Source: PHAA01 sp034678805 (GTDB lineage: Bacteria > Bacillota > Syntrophomonadia > Syntrophomonadales > Syntrophomonadaceae). From it: a DNA stretch of 5,335 bases. Position 1 is the first letter of the stretch; the number at the start of each line of letters is the position of its first letter. Both the position numbers and the translations under genes were made by a program. The notes under the pieces were generated by a model. That model had not been told where the DNA came from, ran no database searches, and saw only the letters and a program-made list of their open reading frames with translations. This document shows, piece by piece, positions 1 through 5,009 of the stretch. Where the stretch lies: NCBI GenBank assembly GCA_034678805.1, contig JAXDBN010000105.1, forward strand, positions 1 to 5,335, written 5' to 3'.

Positions 1-243
1 CAAACCGTCGATTTCCTCCAGGACGTCAGCACCCCGGCTGTCACCGGCACATACGATCAGCTGCTGTCTGCCGATCCAGGTGTGCAGCGCCGCATCGATT
101 GCTTTTATTACTTCCGGGAGGGTTTCCTTTTCATTATAGAAAGGTATCCCGATGACCAAATTGGAATTGCTGTATGGTTCCAGGAGGGGGAGGATGCTTT
201 TCATCTGGGCATCGAAGACCGCCTCTGTATTTATATGGGTCAA
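1..243 (-). CDS. Glycosyltransferase family 2-like protein, N-terminal part (cut by left edge)
   Basis: The minus strand encodes 81 residues before the window ends. The segment LVIGIPFYNEKETLPEVI (about residues 29-46) is the first beta strand and helix of a GT-A nucleotide-sugar transferase. It corresponds to the usual 'V(I/V)IPxYNE' motif. The segment QLIVCAGDS (about 61-69) occupies the place of the second strand with its nucleotide-binding aspartate. Such enzymes transfer a sugar from a nucleotide sugar to a lipid, polysaccharide or small acceptor. The acceptor-side and DxD regions are outside the window, so the substrate cannot be named. The chosen start is TTG at 243, because AGGGGG lies 11 nt upstream and an in-frame stop (250-252) closes the frame just before it. 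ATG at 204 is an alternative that lacks a good ribosome site. The gene follows pepF on the same strand after 99 bp that hold a hairpin. Family call is fairly firm, start less so. Confidence 0.72.
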   Translation of the reverse strand, partial: MTHINTEAVFDAQMKSILPLLEPYSNSNLVIGIPFYNEKETLPEVIKAIDAALHTWIGRQQLIVCAGDSRGADVLEEIDGL

Positions 244-251
244 AATAAATT

Positions 252-310
252 AAACCCCCTGTTCAAACAAATAATGTACTTCTTCATTATTATGTTCGAC
301 TTGGGGGTTT
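252..310 (-). terminator. Long imperfect hairpin between pepF and the glycosyltransferase gene
   Basis: The outer arms AAACCCCC (252-259) and GGGGGTTT (303-310) are perfectly complementary over 8 bp. After a small internal loop, further pairing is seen: 263-264 with 298-299, 266-269 with 293-296, and AATAATG (270-276) with CATTATT (285-291), closing an 8-nt loop. That makes about 21 base pairs in 59 nt. Read on the minus strand, the 3' arm is followed by the T-rich stretch TTTAATTTATTTT (overlapping the arm's last three bases), which suits an intrinsic terminator for pepF. The 3' arm also contains the AGGGGG that would serve as ribosome site for the glycosyltransferase. Formation of the stem would therefore hide that site. 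Terminator, attenuator or translational control cannot be separated from sequence alone. Confidence 0.6.
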
Positions 311-342
311 TATAGTACTCAGCCGGGCAGCATTTACACATT

Positions 343-2145
343 TTAACCCAGCAGTTCCTCCAATTGATCCAATAATTGGCCGAAATACACCAACGCATCA
401 CTTACCGGCTCTGGCGTCAACAGGTCCACTCCGGCCTTTTTCAACAGGTTTATGGGATAATCACTCCCGCCGGATTTCAAGAAATCGAGATAACGCTGAA
501 CCGCTGGCTGCCCCTCCTGCTTGATTTGTTCTTTGAGAGCAGTGGCGGTTGAAAAACCGGTGGCGTATTTATAGACATAAAACGCGGAATAAAAATGAGG
601 TATGCGAGCCCATTCCAATGGAATATCCTCGTCCATCACCATATCCGGTCCATAGTAGAGAGTGTTTAGTTCACGGTAAATTTGTTTCAGTAATTCCGGG
701 GTGAGTGCTTCACCCTGTTCGGCCCGTTCATGAATTATCTTTTCGAATTCAGCAAACATGGTCTGCCGGTAAACGGTACCGCGGAACTGCTCCAGATAGT
801 GGTTGATCAGGTATATTTTCTCCTGGGGATCAGTGCTCTTCTGCAAAAGGTAATCGATCAGCAGCGACTCATTCACGGTGGAGGCTACCTCAGCTACAAA
901 AATGGAATACTGGCTGTAAACATAGGGCTGGGCCTTATTGGAGTAATAACTGTGCAGGGAATGTCCCATCTCATGGGCCAGGGTAAACATATCGTCCAAT
1001 TTGTTATCGTAGTTCATTAATATATAGGGACTGGTATCATAGGCTCCCCAGGAATAAGCCCCGCTGGTTTTTCCCTCGTTCTCATAGACGTCTATCCAGC
1101 CCCCTGTAAACCCGGACTTCATTTGGGCCAAATAATCGGACCCCAGCGGCTGCAGGGCCTCGAGCAGTGTTTCCTTAGCCTGGTTATAGGGCACTTCCAT
1201 TCTATATTCTGGTACCAACGGAGTATACAAATCATAGAAATGAAGTTCGTCAACGCCCAGGACCTTCTTGCGAATGGCCATATAGCGATACATAAGTTCC
1301 ATATGGCCGTGCACGGATTCAATCAGGCGATCATAAACCTCGACCGGAACATTATCCTGGTCCAGCGATGCTGCCCGGGCTGATTCATACTTGCGTACCC
1401 GGGCATAAAATATGTCCTTTTTAACGCTGGCACCCAAGCTGGCTCCCAGGGTATTCACCAGGCCGCGGTAAGAAGAATACAAACCGTGATAGGCATCCTC
1501 CCTAACCCGTCGGTTGGAACTCTCCATCAGGCTGCCATAACGGCCTTTGGTTATCTCCACTTCCTGATCATTCTCATCCTTGATCACCGGGAACTTAATG
1601 TCGGCATTGTTTAACATGGTAAATATACTGCCGGAGGCCAGCGACAAGTCCGCCGACATCGCCATTAACCTCTCTTCTGCCGGTGACAGGATATGCTCCT
1701 TTTGCCGCAGGATCTCATCTATAGAATGGCCATATATGGCCAGGTCCTGGTTTTCCTTCATATATGATCGGATGTTTTCTTCGGGAATAGTCAGAATTTC
1801 CGGAACTATATAGGAAGTGATACTGCCGACCTTGATGCTAAGGCTCTGTATCCGGTCAAAAAGCGCCTGGTAGTGAGAATTGGCATTGTTCTCATCGCGG
1901 CGCATGCGGGCATAGACGTAGGCCTTTTCAGAAATGCGGCCCAGTTCATCATTTAACTGCAGGCATTTTAGTAAATTCTGGGCTGACTCTCCCAGCGTAC
2001 CTTGCAGCCCATCCACCTCTTCTGCCAATTTGGATATCTTTTGCAGATCCTTTTCCCACAGCTGCTCATCCGGGTATATGTTCTCCAGCTTCCATTTATA
2101 TAGGTCCTCAATTTCTTCTCTCTTGCGGATAGTGTTGGCTCCCAA
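343..2145 (-). CDS. pepF: Oligoendopeptidase F, M3B family zinc metallopeptidase
   Basis: This is a cytoplasmic zinc endopeptidase that cuts short peptides, typically in the recycling of internal or imported peptides. The product is 600 residues from the chosen start, the normal size for PepF. The N-terminal KREEIEDLYKWKLENIYP is the typical opening of the family. It is followed by a helical N-terminal domain and the M3 catalytic domain (roughly residues 190-580). The zinc site HEMGH is at residues 391-395, and the third ligand lies in FVAEVASTVNE (Glu419). These are all the residues needed for catalysis. No signal peptide or membrane segment is seen. The start is TTG at 2145, because GGAGG (2155-2159) precedes it by 9 nt. 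An in-frame ATG at 2172 would add nine residues but has no ribosome site and overlaps a TATAAT. The gene is divergent from glnA and is followed by the hairpin at 252-310. Function is firm, start is moderately sure. Confidence 0.95.
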   Translation of the reverse strand: MGANTIRKREEIEDLYKWKLENIYPDEQLWEKDLQKISKLAEEVDGLQGTLGESAQNLLKCLQLNDELGRISEKAYVYARMRRDENNANSHYQALFDRIQSLSIKVGSITSYIVPEILTIPEENIRSYMKENQDLAIYGHSIDEILRQKEHILSPAEERLMAMSADLSLASGSIFTMLNNADIKFPVIKDENDQEVEITKGRYGSLMESSNRRVREDAYHGLYSSYRGLVNTLGASLGASVKKDIFYARVRKYESARAASLDQDNVPVEVYDRLIESVHGHMELMYRYMAIRKKVLGVDELHFYDLYTPLVPEYRMEVPYNQAKETLLEALQPLGSDYLAQMKSGFTGGWIDVYENEGKTSGAYSWGAYDTSPYILMNYDNKLDDMFTLAHEMGHSLHSYYSNKAQPYVYSQYSIFVAEVASTVNESLLIDYLLQKSTDPQEKIYLINHYLEQFRGTVYRQTMFAEFEKIIHERAEQGEALTPELLKQIYRELNTLYYGPDMVMDEDIPLEWARIPHFYSAFYVYKYATGFSTATALKEQIKQEGQPAVQRYLDFLKSGGSDYPINLLKKAGVDLLTPEPVSDALVYFGQLLDQLEELLG

Positions 2146-2154
2146 ATAATCATA

Positions 2155-2159
2155 CCTCC
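2155..2159 (-). promoter_or_regulatory. Ribosome binding site deciding the pepF start
   Basis: GGAGG on the minus strand lies 9 nt before TTG at 2145 and falls inside the reading frame if the upstream ATG at 2172 were used. No comparable site precedes that ATG. The same 9-nt spacing to a TTG start is seen at glnA in this window. Confidence 0.65.
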
Positions 2160-2170
2160 ATGCTGAATTC

Positions 2171-2176
2171 ATTATA
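2171..2176 (-). promoter_or_regulatory. Possible -10 box for pepF
   Basis: The minus strand has a perfect TATAAT about 12 nt upstream of the GGAGG ribosome site. It would start transcription near 2164 and give a leader of about 20 nt to the TTG start. No good -35 hexamer is seen at 16-18 nt, so the box could be fortuitous in this A/T-rich stretch. If real, it excludes the ATG at 2172, which it overlaps. Confidence 0.35.
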
Positions 2177-2280
2177 ATTTTTGATATACAGCTTAATTCT
2201 ATACTACCAGGATAATAAATCCAATTAAGTCAGTTATACAAACTTCGATTGCATTCCCAGATAAACCCGCCTGGTATATT

Positions 2281-2311
2281 TGTATACACGTGAATATAAT
2301 ACAGTATACTG
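2281..2311. promoter_or_regulatory. Pair of GTATAC-centred palindromes upstream of the glnA promoter
   Basis: TGTATACA (2281-2288) and CAGTATACTG (2302-2311) are both perfect palindromes sharing the core GTATAC. The cores start at 2282 and 2304, 22 bp apart, about two helical turns. A CACGTG palindrome (2287-2292) partly overlaps the first. The pair lies just upstream of the -35 region of the glnA promoter, at about -54 and -76 from the expected transcription start. This is where activators often bind. The sequence does not match the Bacillus GlnR/TnrA consensus TGTNA-N7-TNACA. Which regulator binds, if any, is unknown. Confidence 0.4.
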
Positions 2312-2323
2312 GATGTCGTATTC

Positions 2324-2353
2324 TTTACTAATGTATGTCGACTCTGGTATAAT
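2324..2353 (+). promoter_or_regulatory. Sigma-A type promoter for glnA
   Basis: A perfect TATAAT -10 box (2348-2353) is preceded by TGG, giving an extended -10 (TGnTATAAT). An upstream TTTACT (2324-2329, four of six matches to TTGACA) is spaced 18 bp away. The expected start of transcription is near 2360, giving a leader of about 32 nt to the TTG start. The extended -10 can compensate for the modest -35 element. Confidence 0.75.
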
Positions 2354-2374
2354 TTCCACGATATTTTAATAATT

Positions 2375-2382
2375 AAGGGAGG
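2375..2382 (+). promoter_or_regulatory. Strong ribosome binding site for glnA
   Basis: AAGGGAGG lies 9 nt before the TTG at 2392. It supports this non-ATG start, since no ATG in frame occurs until residue 9 and the family's N-terminal sequence begins before that. Confidence 0.8.
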
Positions 2383-2391
2383 CGTTTTTGT

Positions 2392-3825
2392 TTGTTTCGG
2401 ACCTATGAAGAGGTAATGGACTATTGCTCCAAGAACAACATTCTAATGATTGACTTTAAAATGATCGACCTGCTGGGCAGATGGAGACATCTAGGCATCC
2501 CCACCGGCCGCTTCAAACCTGAAACCCTGGAAAACGGCATCGGTTTTGATGGCTCCAATTACGGGTTCGCCCCTGTCGAAAAAAGCGATATGGTATTCAT
2601 TCCCGATATCACCTCTGCCGTCCGTGATCCTTTTACCGAAGTCCCCACCCTCAGTATGATCGGTGATGTATTTGTTATTGCCCAACCAGACAACTGCCGG
2701 TTTGACCAGGACCCCCGTTCCATCGCCTTCAAGGCCCAAGAGTATATGAAAGATACTGGTATCGCTGACGAGATCCGCATGGGCCCTGAATACGAATTCT
2801 ACGTATTCGACCACGTCAGCTTCGAAAACTCACCCCAGAAGACCGGGTTTACTATTGATTGTGAACAGGCTATCTGGAACAGCGGTGACGACGAGCACCA
2901 AAACCTGGGTTATAAGAATACGCTCCACGGCGGTTACCATATCACCCCTCCCCAGGACGTACTTTATGACCTAAGAGCGCGCATGTGTTTACTAATGGAA
3001 GAAAACAATATACCGGTAAAATATCACCACCATGAGGTAGGTGGTCCCGGGCAGGTAGAGATCGAGGTTGAGTTCGGCACCATGCTGGAGATGGCTGACC
3101 GGACCATGCTGGCCAAGTATCTGATCAAAAACCTGGCCTTCCAGGAAGGCAAGACTGCTACCTTCATGCCCAAGCCCATGTACGGTGAGGCTGGTAACGG
3201 TTTACATGTACATATGCATATGTTCAAAAACGGCAAGCCGCTTTTTTATGATAAGAAAGGCTATTCCAACCTGAGCAAAACCGCCCTTTATTTCATTGGC
3301 GGTCTCCTGAAGCATGCTCCGGCCTTGTTAGCTTTTACTAATCCCAGCACCAACTCCTATAAACGTCTGGTGCCCGGTTACGAAGCACCGGTAAATTGTG
3401 TTTTCGCTACTTCCAATCGCAGCGCTGTCATCCGGATTCCCGCCTATGCCAAGAATCCGGCGGCCAAGCGTTTCGAGTTCCGCTCTGCTGATGCCACCTG
3501 TAATCCTTACCTGGCCTTCTCAGCTATTGTGATGGCTGGTCTGGACGGTATAAAGAATAAAATTGATCCGACCAGGGAAGGTTTTGGCCCCTATGATGTT
3601 AACCTTTACGCGCTGCCAGCAGAAGAACTGGCCAAGATCAAGGCTCTGCCGACATCGTTGGAGGAAGCCCTGGATGCTTTGGAGAAAGACTACGATTTCC
3701 TGCTGCAGGGTGGGGTATTCCCGCAGCGGTTGATCGAGATATGGATAGCGGCCAAACGCAAAGAGGCCCGTAAGGTAGCTAATATTCCCCATCCGATGGA
3801 ATTTGAAATGTATTATGACCTATAA
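2392..3825 (+). CDS. glnA: Glutamine synthetase, type I (GSI-beta-like)
   Basis: The enzyme makes glutamine from glutamate, ammonium and ATP, the main route of ammonium assimilation. It works as a cytoplasmic dodecamer. The 477-residue product aligns along its length with bacterial GSI. Visible landmarks are the ammonium-site latch FDGS (Asp53), GPEYEF with metal ligands Glu133 and Glu135, HGGYH (Tyr182), HHHEV (Glu215), GLHVHMH (His272), KRLVPGYEAP (Arg325, Glu331), FEFR (Glu362, Arg364) and the C-terminal PHPMEFEMYY. The extra segment around AIWNSGDDEH and the loop NLYALPAEE (Tyr406) mark the beta subtype, in which that tyrosine is adenylylated in enteric enzymes. An unusual point is Asn56, where most family members have serine next to the ammonium site. 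The TTG start is backed by AAGGGAGG nine nt upstream. The stop overlaps the following VOC gene by 11 bp. A gamma-glutamyl ligase acting on another amine is a less likely alternative. Confidence 0.95.
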   Translation: MFRTYEEVMDYCSKNNILMIDFKMIDLLGRWRHLGIPTGRFKPETLENGIGFDGSNYGFAPVEKSDMVFIPDITSAVRDPFTEVPTLSMIGDVFVIAQPDNCRFDQDPRSIAFKAQEYMKDTGIADEIRMGPEYEFYVFDHVSFENSPQKTGFTIDCEQAIWNSGDDEHQNLGYKNTLHGGYHITPPQDVLYDLRARMCLLMEENNIPVKYHHHEVGGPGQVEIEVEFGTMLEMADRTMLAKYLIKNLAFQEGKTATFMPKPMYGEAGNGLHVHMHMFKNGKPLFYDKKGYSNLSKTALYFIGGLLKHAPALLAFTNPSTNSYKRLVPGYEAPVNCVFATSNRSAVIRIPAYAKNPAAKRFEFRSADATCNPYLAFSAIVMAGLDGIKNKIDPTREGFGPYDVNLYALPAEELAKIKALPTSLEEALDALEKDYDFLLQGGVFPQRLIEIWIAAKRKEARKVANIPHPMEFEMYYDL

Positions 3826-4213
3826 GAATCATGATGCACCGGCTGAGTTCATACCGGTACATATAGGCCTGGTAGTGACTAATGCTGCGAAGTCCGCTCT
3901 TTTCTATGAAAATATATTGGGTTTTACCATCAAGGGTATCCATACCCTTGATGGTCTTACCATAATCAATCTGCAGTCCGGTTCATTTACCATTGAACTG
4001 CTCGAATACACGCCAGCTCCGCTTGAAAAGCGAGGGGCTGGATGTTTTGATCATATTGCGTTTGTAGTAGCTGACATTGACAAGGCTGCAGCTCAGCTGC
4101 AAAAAGAAGGAATTCATTTCGAGACTGATGCCCCGCGTCTGGCTTTGACGGGTAGGAAAATCATTTTCCTGGCCGGCCCGGATGGGGAACGCATTGAACT
4201 GATGCAAGAATAG
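3815..4213 (+). CDS. VOC (glyoxalase / methylmalonyl-CoA epimerase-like) family protein
   Basis: This small soluble protein of 132 residues has two beta-alpha-beta-beta-beta modules of the vicinal oxygen chelate fold. Module one starts at PVHIGLVVTN and includes LFYENILGF. Module two starts at FDHIAFVVADID and ends with PDGERIELMQ. All four positions of the usual metal site are filled by ligand residues, His16, Glu61, His80 and Glu128, so it is probably a divalent-metal enzyme such as a lyase or epimerase. The substrate cannot be deduced. The start is ATG at 3815, which overlaps the end of glnA by 11 bp and suggests translational coupling, since no good ribosome site is present. TTG at 3803 would add four residues. 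The frame contains a 30-bp palindrome at 3926-3955. The gene converges on the next gene with 9 bp between stops. Confidence 0.85.
   Translation: MTYKNHDAPAEFIPVHIGLVVTNAAKSALFYENILGFTIKGIHTLDGLTIINLQSGSFTIELLEYTPAPLEKRGAGCFDHIAFVVADIDKAAAQLQKEGIHFETDAPRLALTGRKIIFLAGPDGERIELMQE
3926..3955. repeat. Perfect 14-bp inverted repeat with 2-nt centre, inside the VOC gene
   Basis: The left arm ACCATCAAGGGTAT (3926-3939) is exactly complementary to the right arm ATACCCTTGATGGT (3942-3955), with CC between. Pairing stops directly outside the arms. In RNA it would fold into a stem of about 13 bp with a tight 4-nt loop. It encodes the variable stretch after the first LGF motif of the VOC protein (TIKGIHTLDGL) without disturbing the frame. 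No T-run follows, so it is not a standard terminator. Confidence 0.85.
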
Positions 4214-4222
4214 CAGATCACA

Positions 4223-4810
4223 CTATTGGCGGCGGCGCTTGTGCCCGGTTGAGAGCATAATCGCCAACGCGATTAAACCAATGATAATTGCCATAATAGT
4301 TGCGTAGTTGTACTTTCCGCCCATTTCTTCACCGGACTGTGCTTCCTGAACTGGGGCGGGTGTGGGAACCTGGGCGGCTTCCCGGCGCTGGCCGGTAAAA
4401 TCGGCTGTCAGCTGGCCGCTCTTGGTCATATAGAAATAGCTGACCGCAGCCTGGCCTTCTATCTGGTATTGAGTTTCCACCCTGCGAATAATAAAGTCAG
4501 CCTGACCTTTCACCAGGCCAAATTCATTTATGTCAAAGTGGGCCTGCACACCTTCTCCTTCCACATCGCCGGTGTAATCACCGACAAGATTGACCGGATA
4601 TTGTTTAAAATCGCTGCTTACTTCAACCTGGCTGCCAATCGTCCTGATATCTATTTCCGCGGGAACCTGCTGCCCGTTACTGGTGGTAATCAGAATGTCG
4701 TATAGACCACTCCAATCCGCCCGGCTGTTTTCTGCTCCCACCGCAGGATTAAAACCAACCAGCCCTACCAGCACTGTAAATACTAACACGCACAATTTCC
4801 ATTTAGCCAC
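4223..4810 (-). CDS. Secreted protein of unknown function with C-terminal membrane anchor
   Basis: I do not recognise a family for this 195-residue product. Residues 1-26 form a signal peptide: Lys3 and Lys5, a hydrophobic core (LCVLVFTVLVGLVGF) and a cleavage site after VGA (26). Residues 33-140 are beta-rich in appearance, with alternating polar and hydrophobic residues and no cysteines, so a small extracellular beta-sandwich or barrel is plausible. A linker rich in Pro, Ala, Gln and Glu follows (about 141-165). A single transmembrane helix (about 170-187) ends in the positive tail HKRRR. This predicts an outward-facing domain held in the cytoplasmic membrane with the tail inside. There is no LPxTG sorting signal. 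The start is GTG at 4810, with GGAGG (4818-4822) 7 nt upstream. The gene runs head-to-head with the flavin reductase gene and tail-to-tail with the VOC gene. Confidence 0.8.
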   Translation of the reverse strand: MAKWKLCVLVFTVLVGLVGFNPAVGAENSRADWSGLYDILITTSNGQQVPAEIDIRTIGSQVEVSSDFKQYPVNLVGDYTGDVEGEGVQAHFDINEFGLVKGQADFIIRRVETQYQIEGQAAVSYFYMTKSGQLTADFTGQRREAAQVPTPAPVQEAQSGEEMGGKYNYATIMAIIIGLIALAIMLSTGHKRRRQ

Positions 4811-4864
4811 CTTAAATCCTCCATAATATTAATGAATAAAACAAAGCATCATTTTTATCCTTAC

Positions 4865-4885
4865 CTACCTATATTATATAGGTAG
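4865..4885. promoter_or_regulatory. Operator-like perfect palindrome (9-3-9)
   Basis: CTACCTATA (4865-4873) and TATAGGTAG (4877-4885) are perfect inverted repeats around TTA. The element lies between two divergent genes and its centre covers a minus-strand TATAAT. A dimeric repressor bound here would block the promoter of the secreted-protein gene and could also affect the flavin reductase promoter about 30 bp away. The regulator is not known. There is no T-run on either strand, which argues against a terminator. Confidence 0.6.
4873..4878 (-). promoter_or_regulatory. Likely -10 box of the secreted-protein gene
   Basis: The minus strand reads TATAAT at the centre of the 9-3-9 palindrome. Transcription would start near 4866 and give a leader of about 55 nt to the GTG start. 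The best -35 candidate, TTAGCA (4894-4899), is only 15 bp away, shorter than usual, so the promoter is plausible rather than certain. Confidence 0.4.
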
Positions 4886-4916
4886 AAATAGAATGCTAAG
4901 CTTCTTCGGATTGTTA

Positions 4917-4922
4917 TATAAT
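4917..4922 (+). promoter_or_regulatory. Likely -10 box of the flavin reductase gene
   Basis: A perfect TATAAT on the plus strand would start transcription near 4929 and give a leader of about 80 nt. No convincing -35 hexamer is seen at the normal distance. A second A/T box, TATAAA (4924-4929), overlaps the same region. Confidence 0.4.
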
Positions 4923-4937
4923 TTATAAATCAGCTCT

Positions 4938-4981
4938 GGCAGGCAGCAGGCTCGCTTCCCTGCAAGGATCGAGGGACTGCC
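4938..4981 (+). other. Possible structured leader before the flavin reductase gene
   Basis: The G/C-rich block stands out from the A/T-rich DNA on both sides. GGCAG (4938-4942, or the repeat at 4942-4946) can pair with CTGCC (4977-4981). Inside it, GCAGG (4946-4950) can pair with CCTGC (4959-4963), or TCCCT (4957-4961) with AGGGA (4972-4976). The two inner pairings exclude each other. TTTT follows shortly after. It does not match any riboswitch class I can recall, and the stems are short. Confidence 0.3.
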
Positions 4982-4994
4982 CTTTTAATATGAG

Positions 4995-4999
4995 AGGAG
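4995..4999 (+). promoter_or_regulatory. Ribosome binding site of the flavin reductase gene
   Basis: AGGAG lies 10 nt before the ATG at 5010 and supports that start. Confidence 0.65.
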
Positions 5000-5009
5000 T
5001 CGTAACGCC

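Noticed and set aside
82..315. 77-residue open frame on the plus strand
   Set aside because: It is antisense to the clear glycosyltransferase frame and shows no recognisable protein features of its own.
730..2149. Several 70-96-residue open frames on the plus strand and shorter minus-strand ones within pepF
   Set aside because: They are other-frame shadows of a long, well-conserved gene, with no separate ribosome sites or family features.
2295..2300. Second plus-strand TATAAT upstream of glnA
   Set aside because: No -35 hexamer lies at a suitable distance and the stretch is A/T-rich; the extended -10 at 2348-2353 is a far better promoter.
2491..3792. Minus-strand open frames of 70-107 residues opposite glnA
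   Set aside because: They lie fully antisense to glnA, have no recognisable domains, and arise from its codon use.
3983..4207. 74-residue minus-strand open frame opposite the VOC gene
   Set aside because: The VOC frame has all expected motifs; the antisense frame has none.
4226..4267. TTGGCG and CGCCAA pair near the convergent gene ends as a possible terminator
   Set aside because: The loop is about 30 nt, the stem is 6 bp, and no T-run follows on either strand.
4469..4826. Two overlapping 78-residue plus-strand frames opposite the secreted-protein gene
   Set aside because: The minus-strand frame has a signal peptide, a membrane helix and a good ribosome site; the plus-strand frames have no such support.
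4829..4852. Seven-codon minus-strand frame (MMLCFIH) in the leader of the secreted-protein gene
   Set aside because: AAGGA precedes it, but the frame is very short and has no pattern suggesting a leader peptide.
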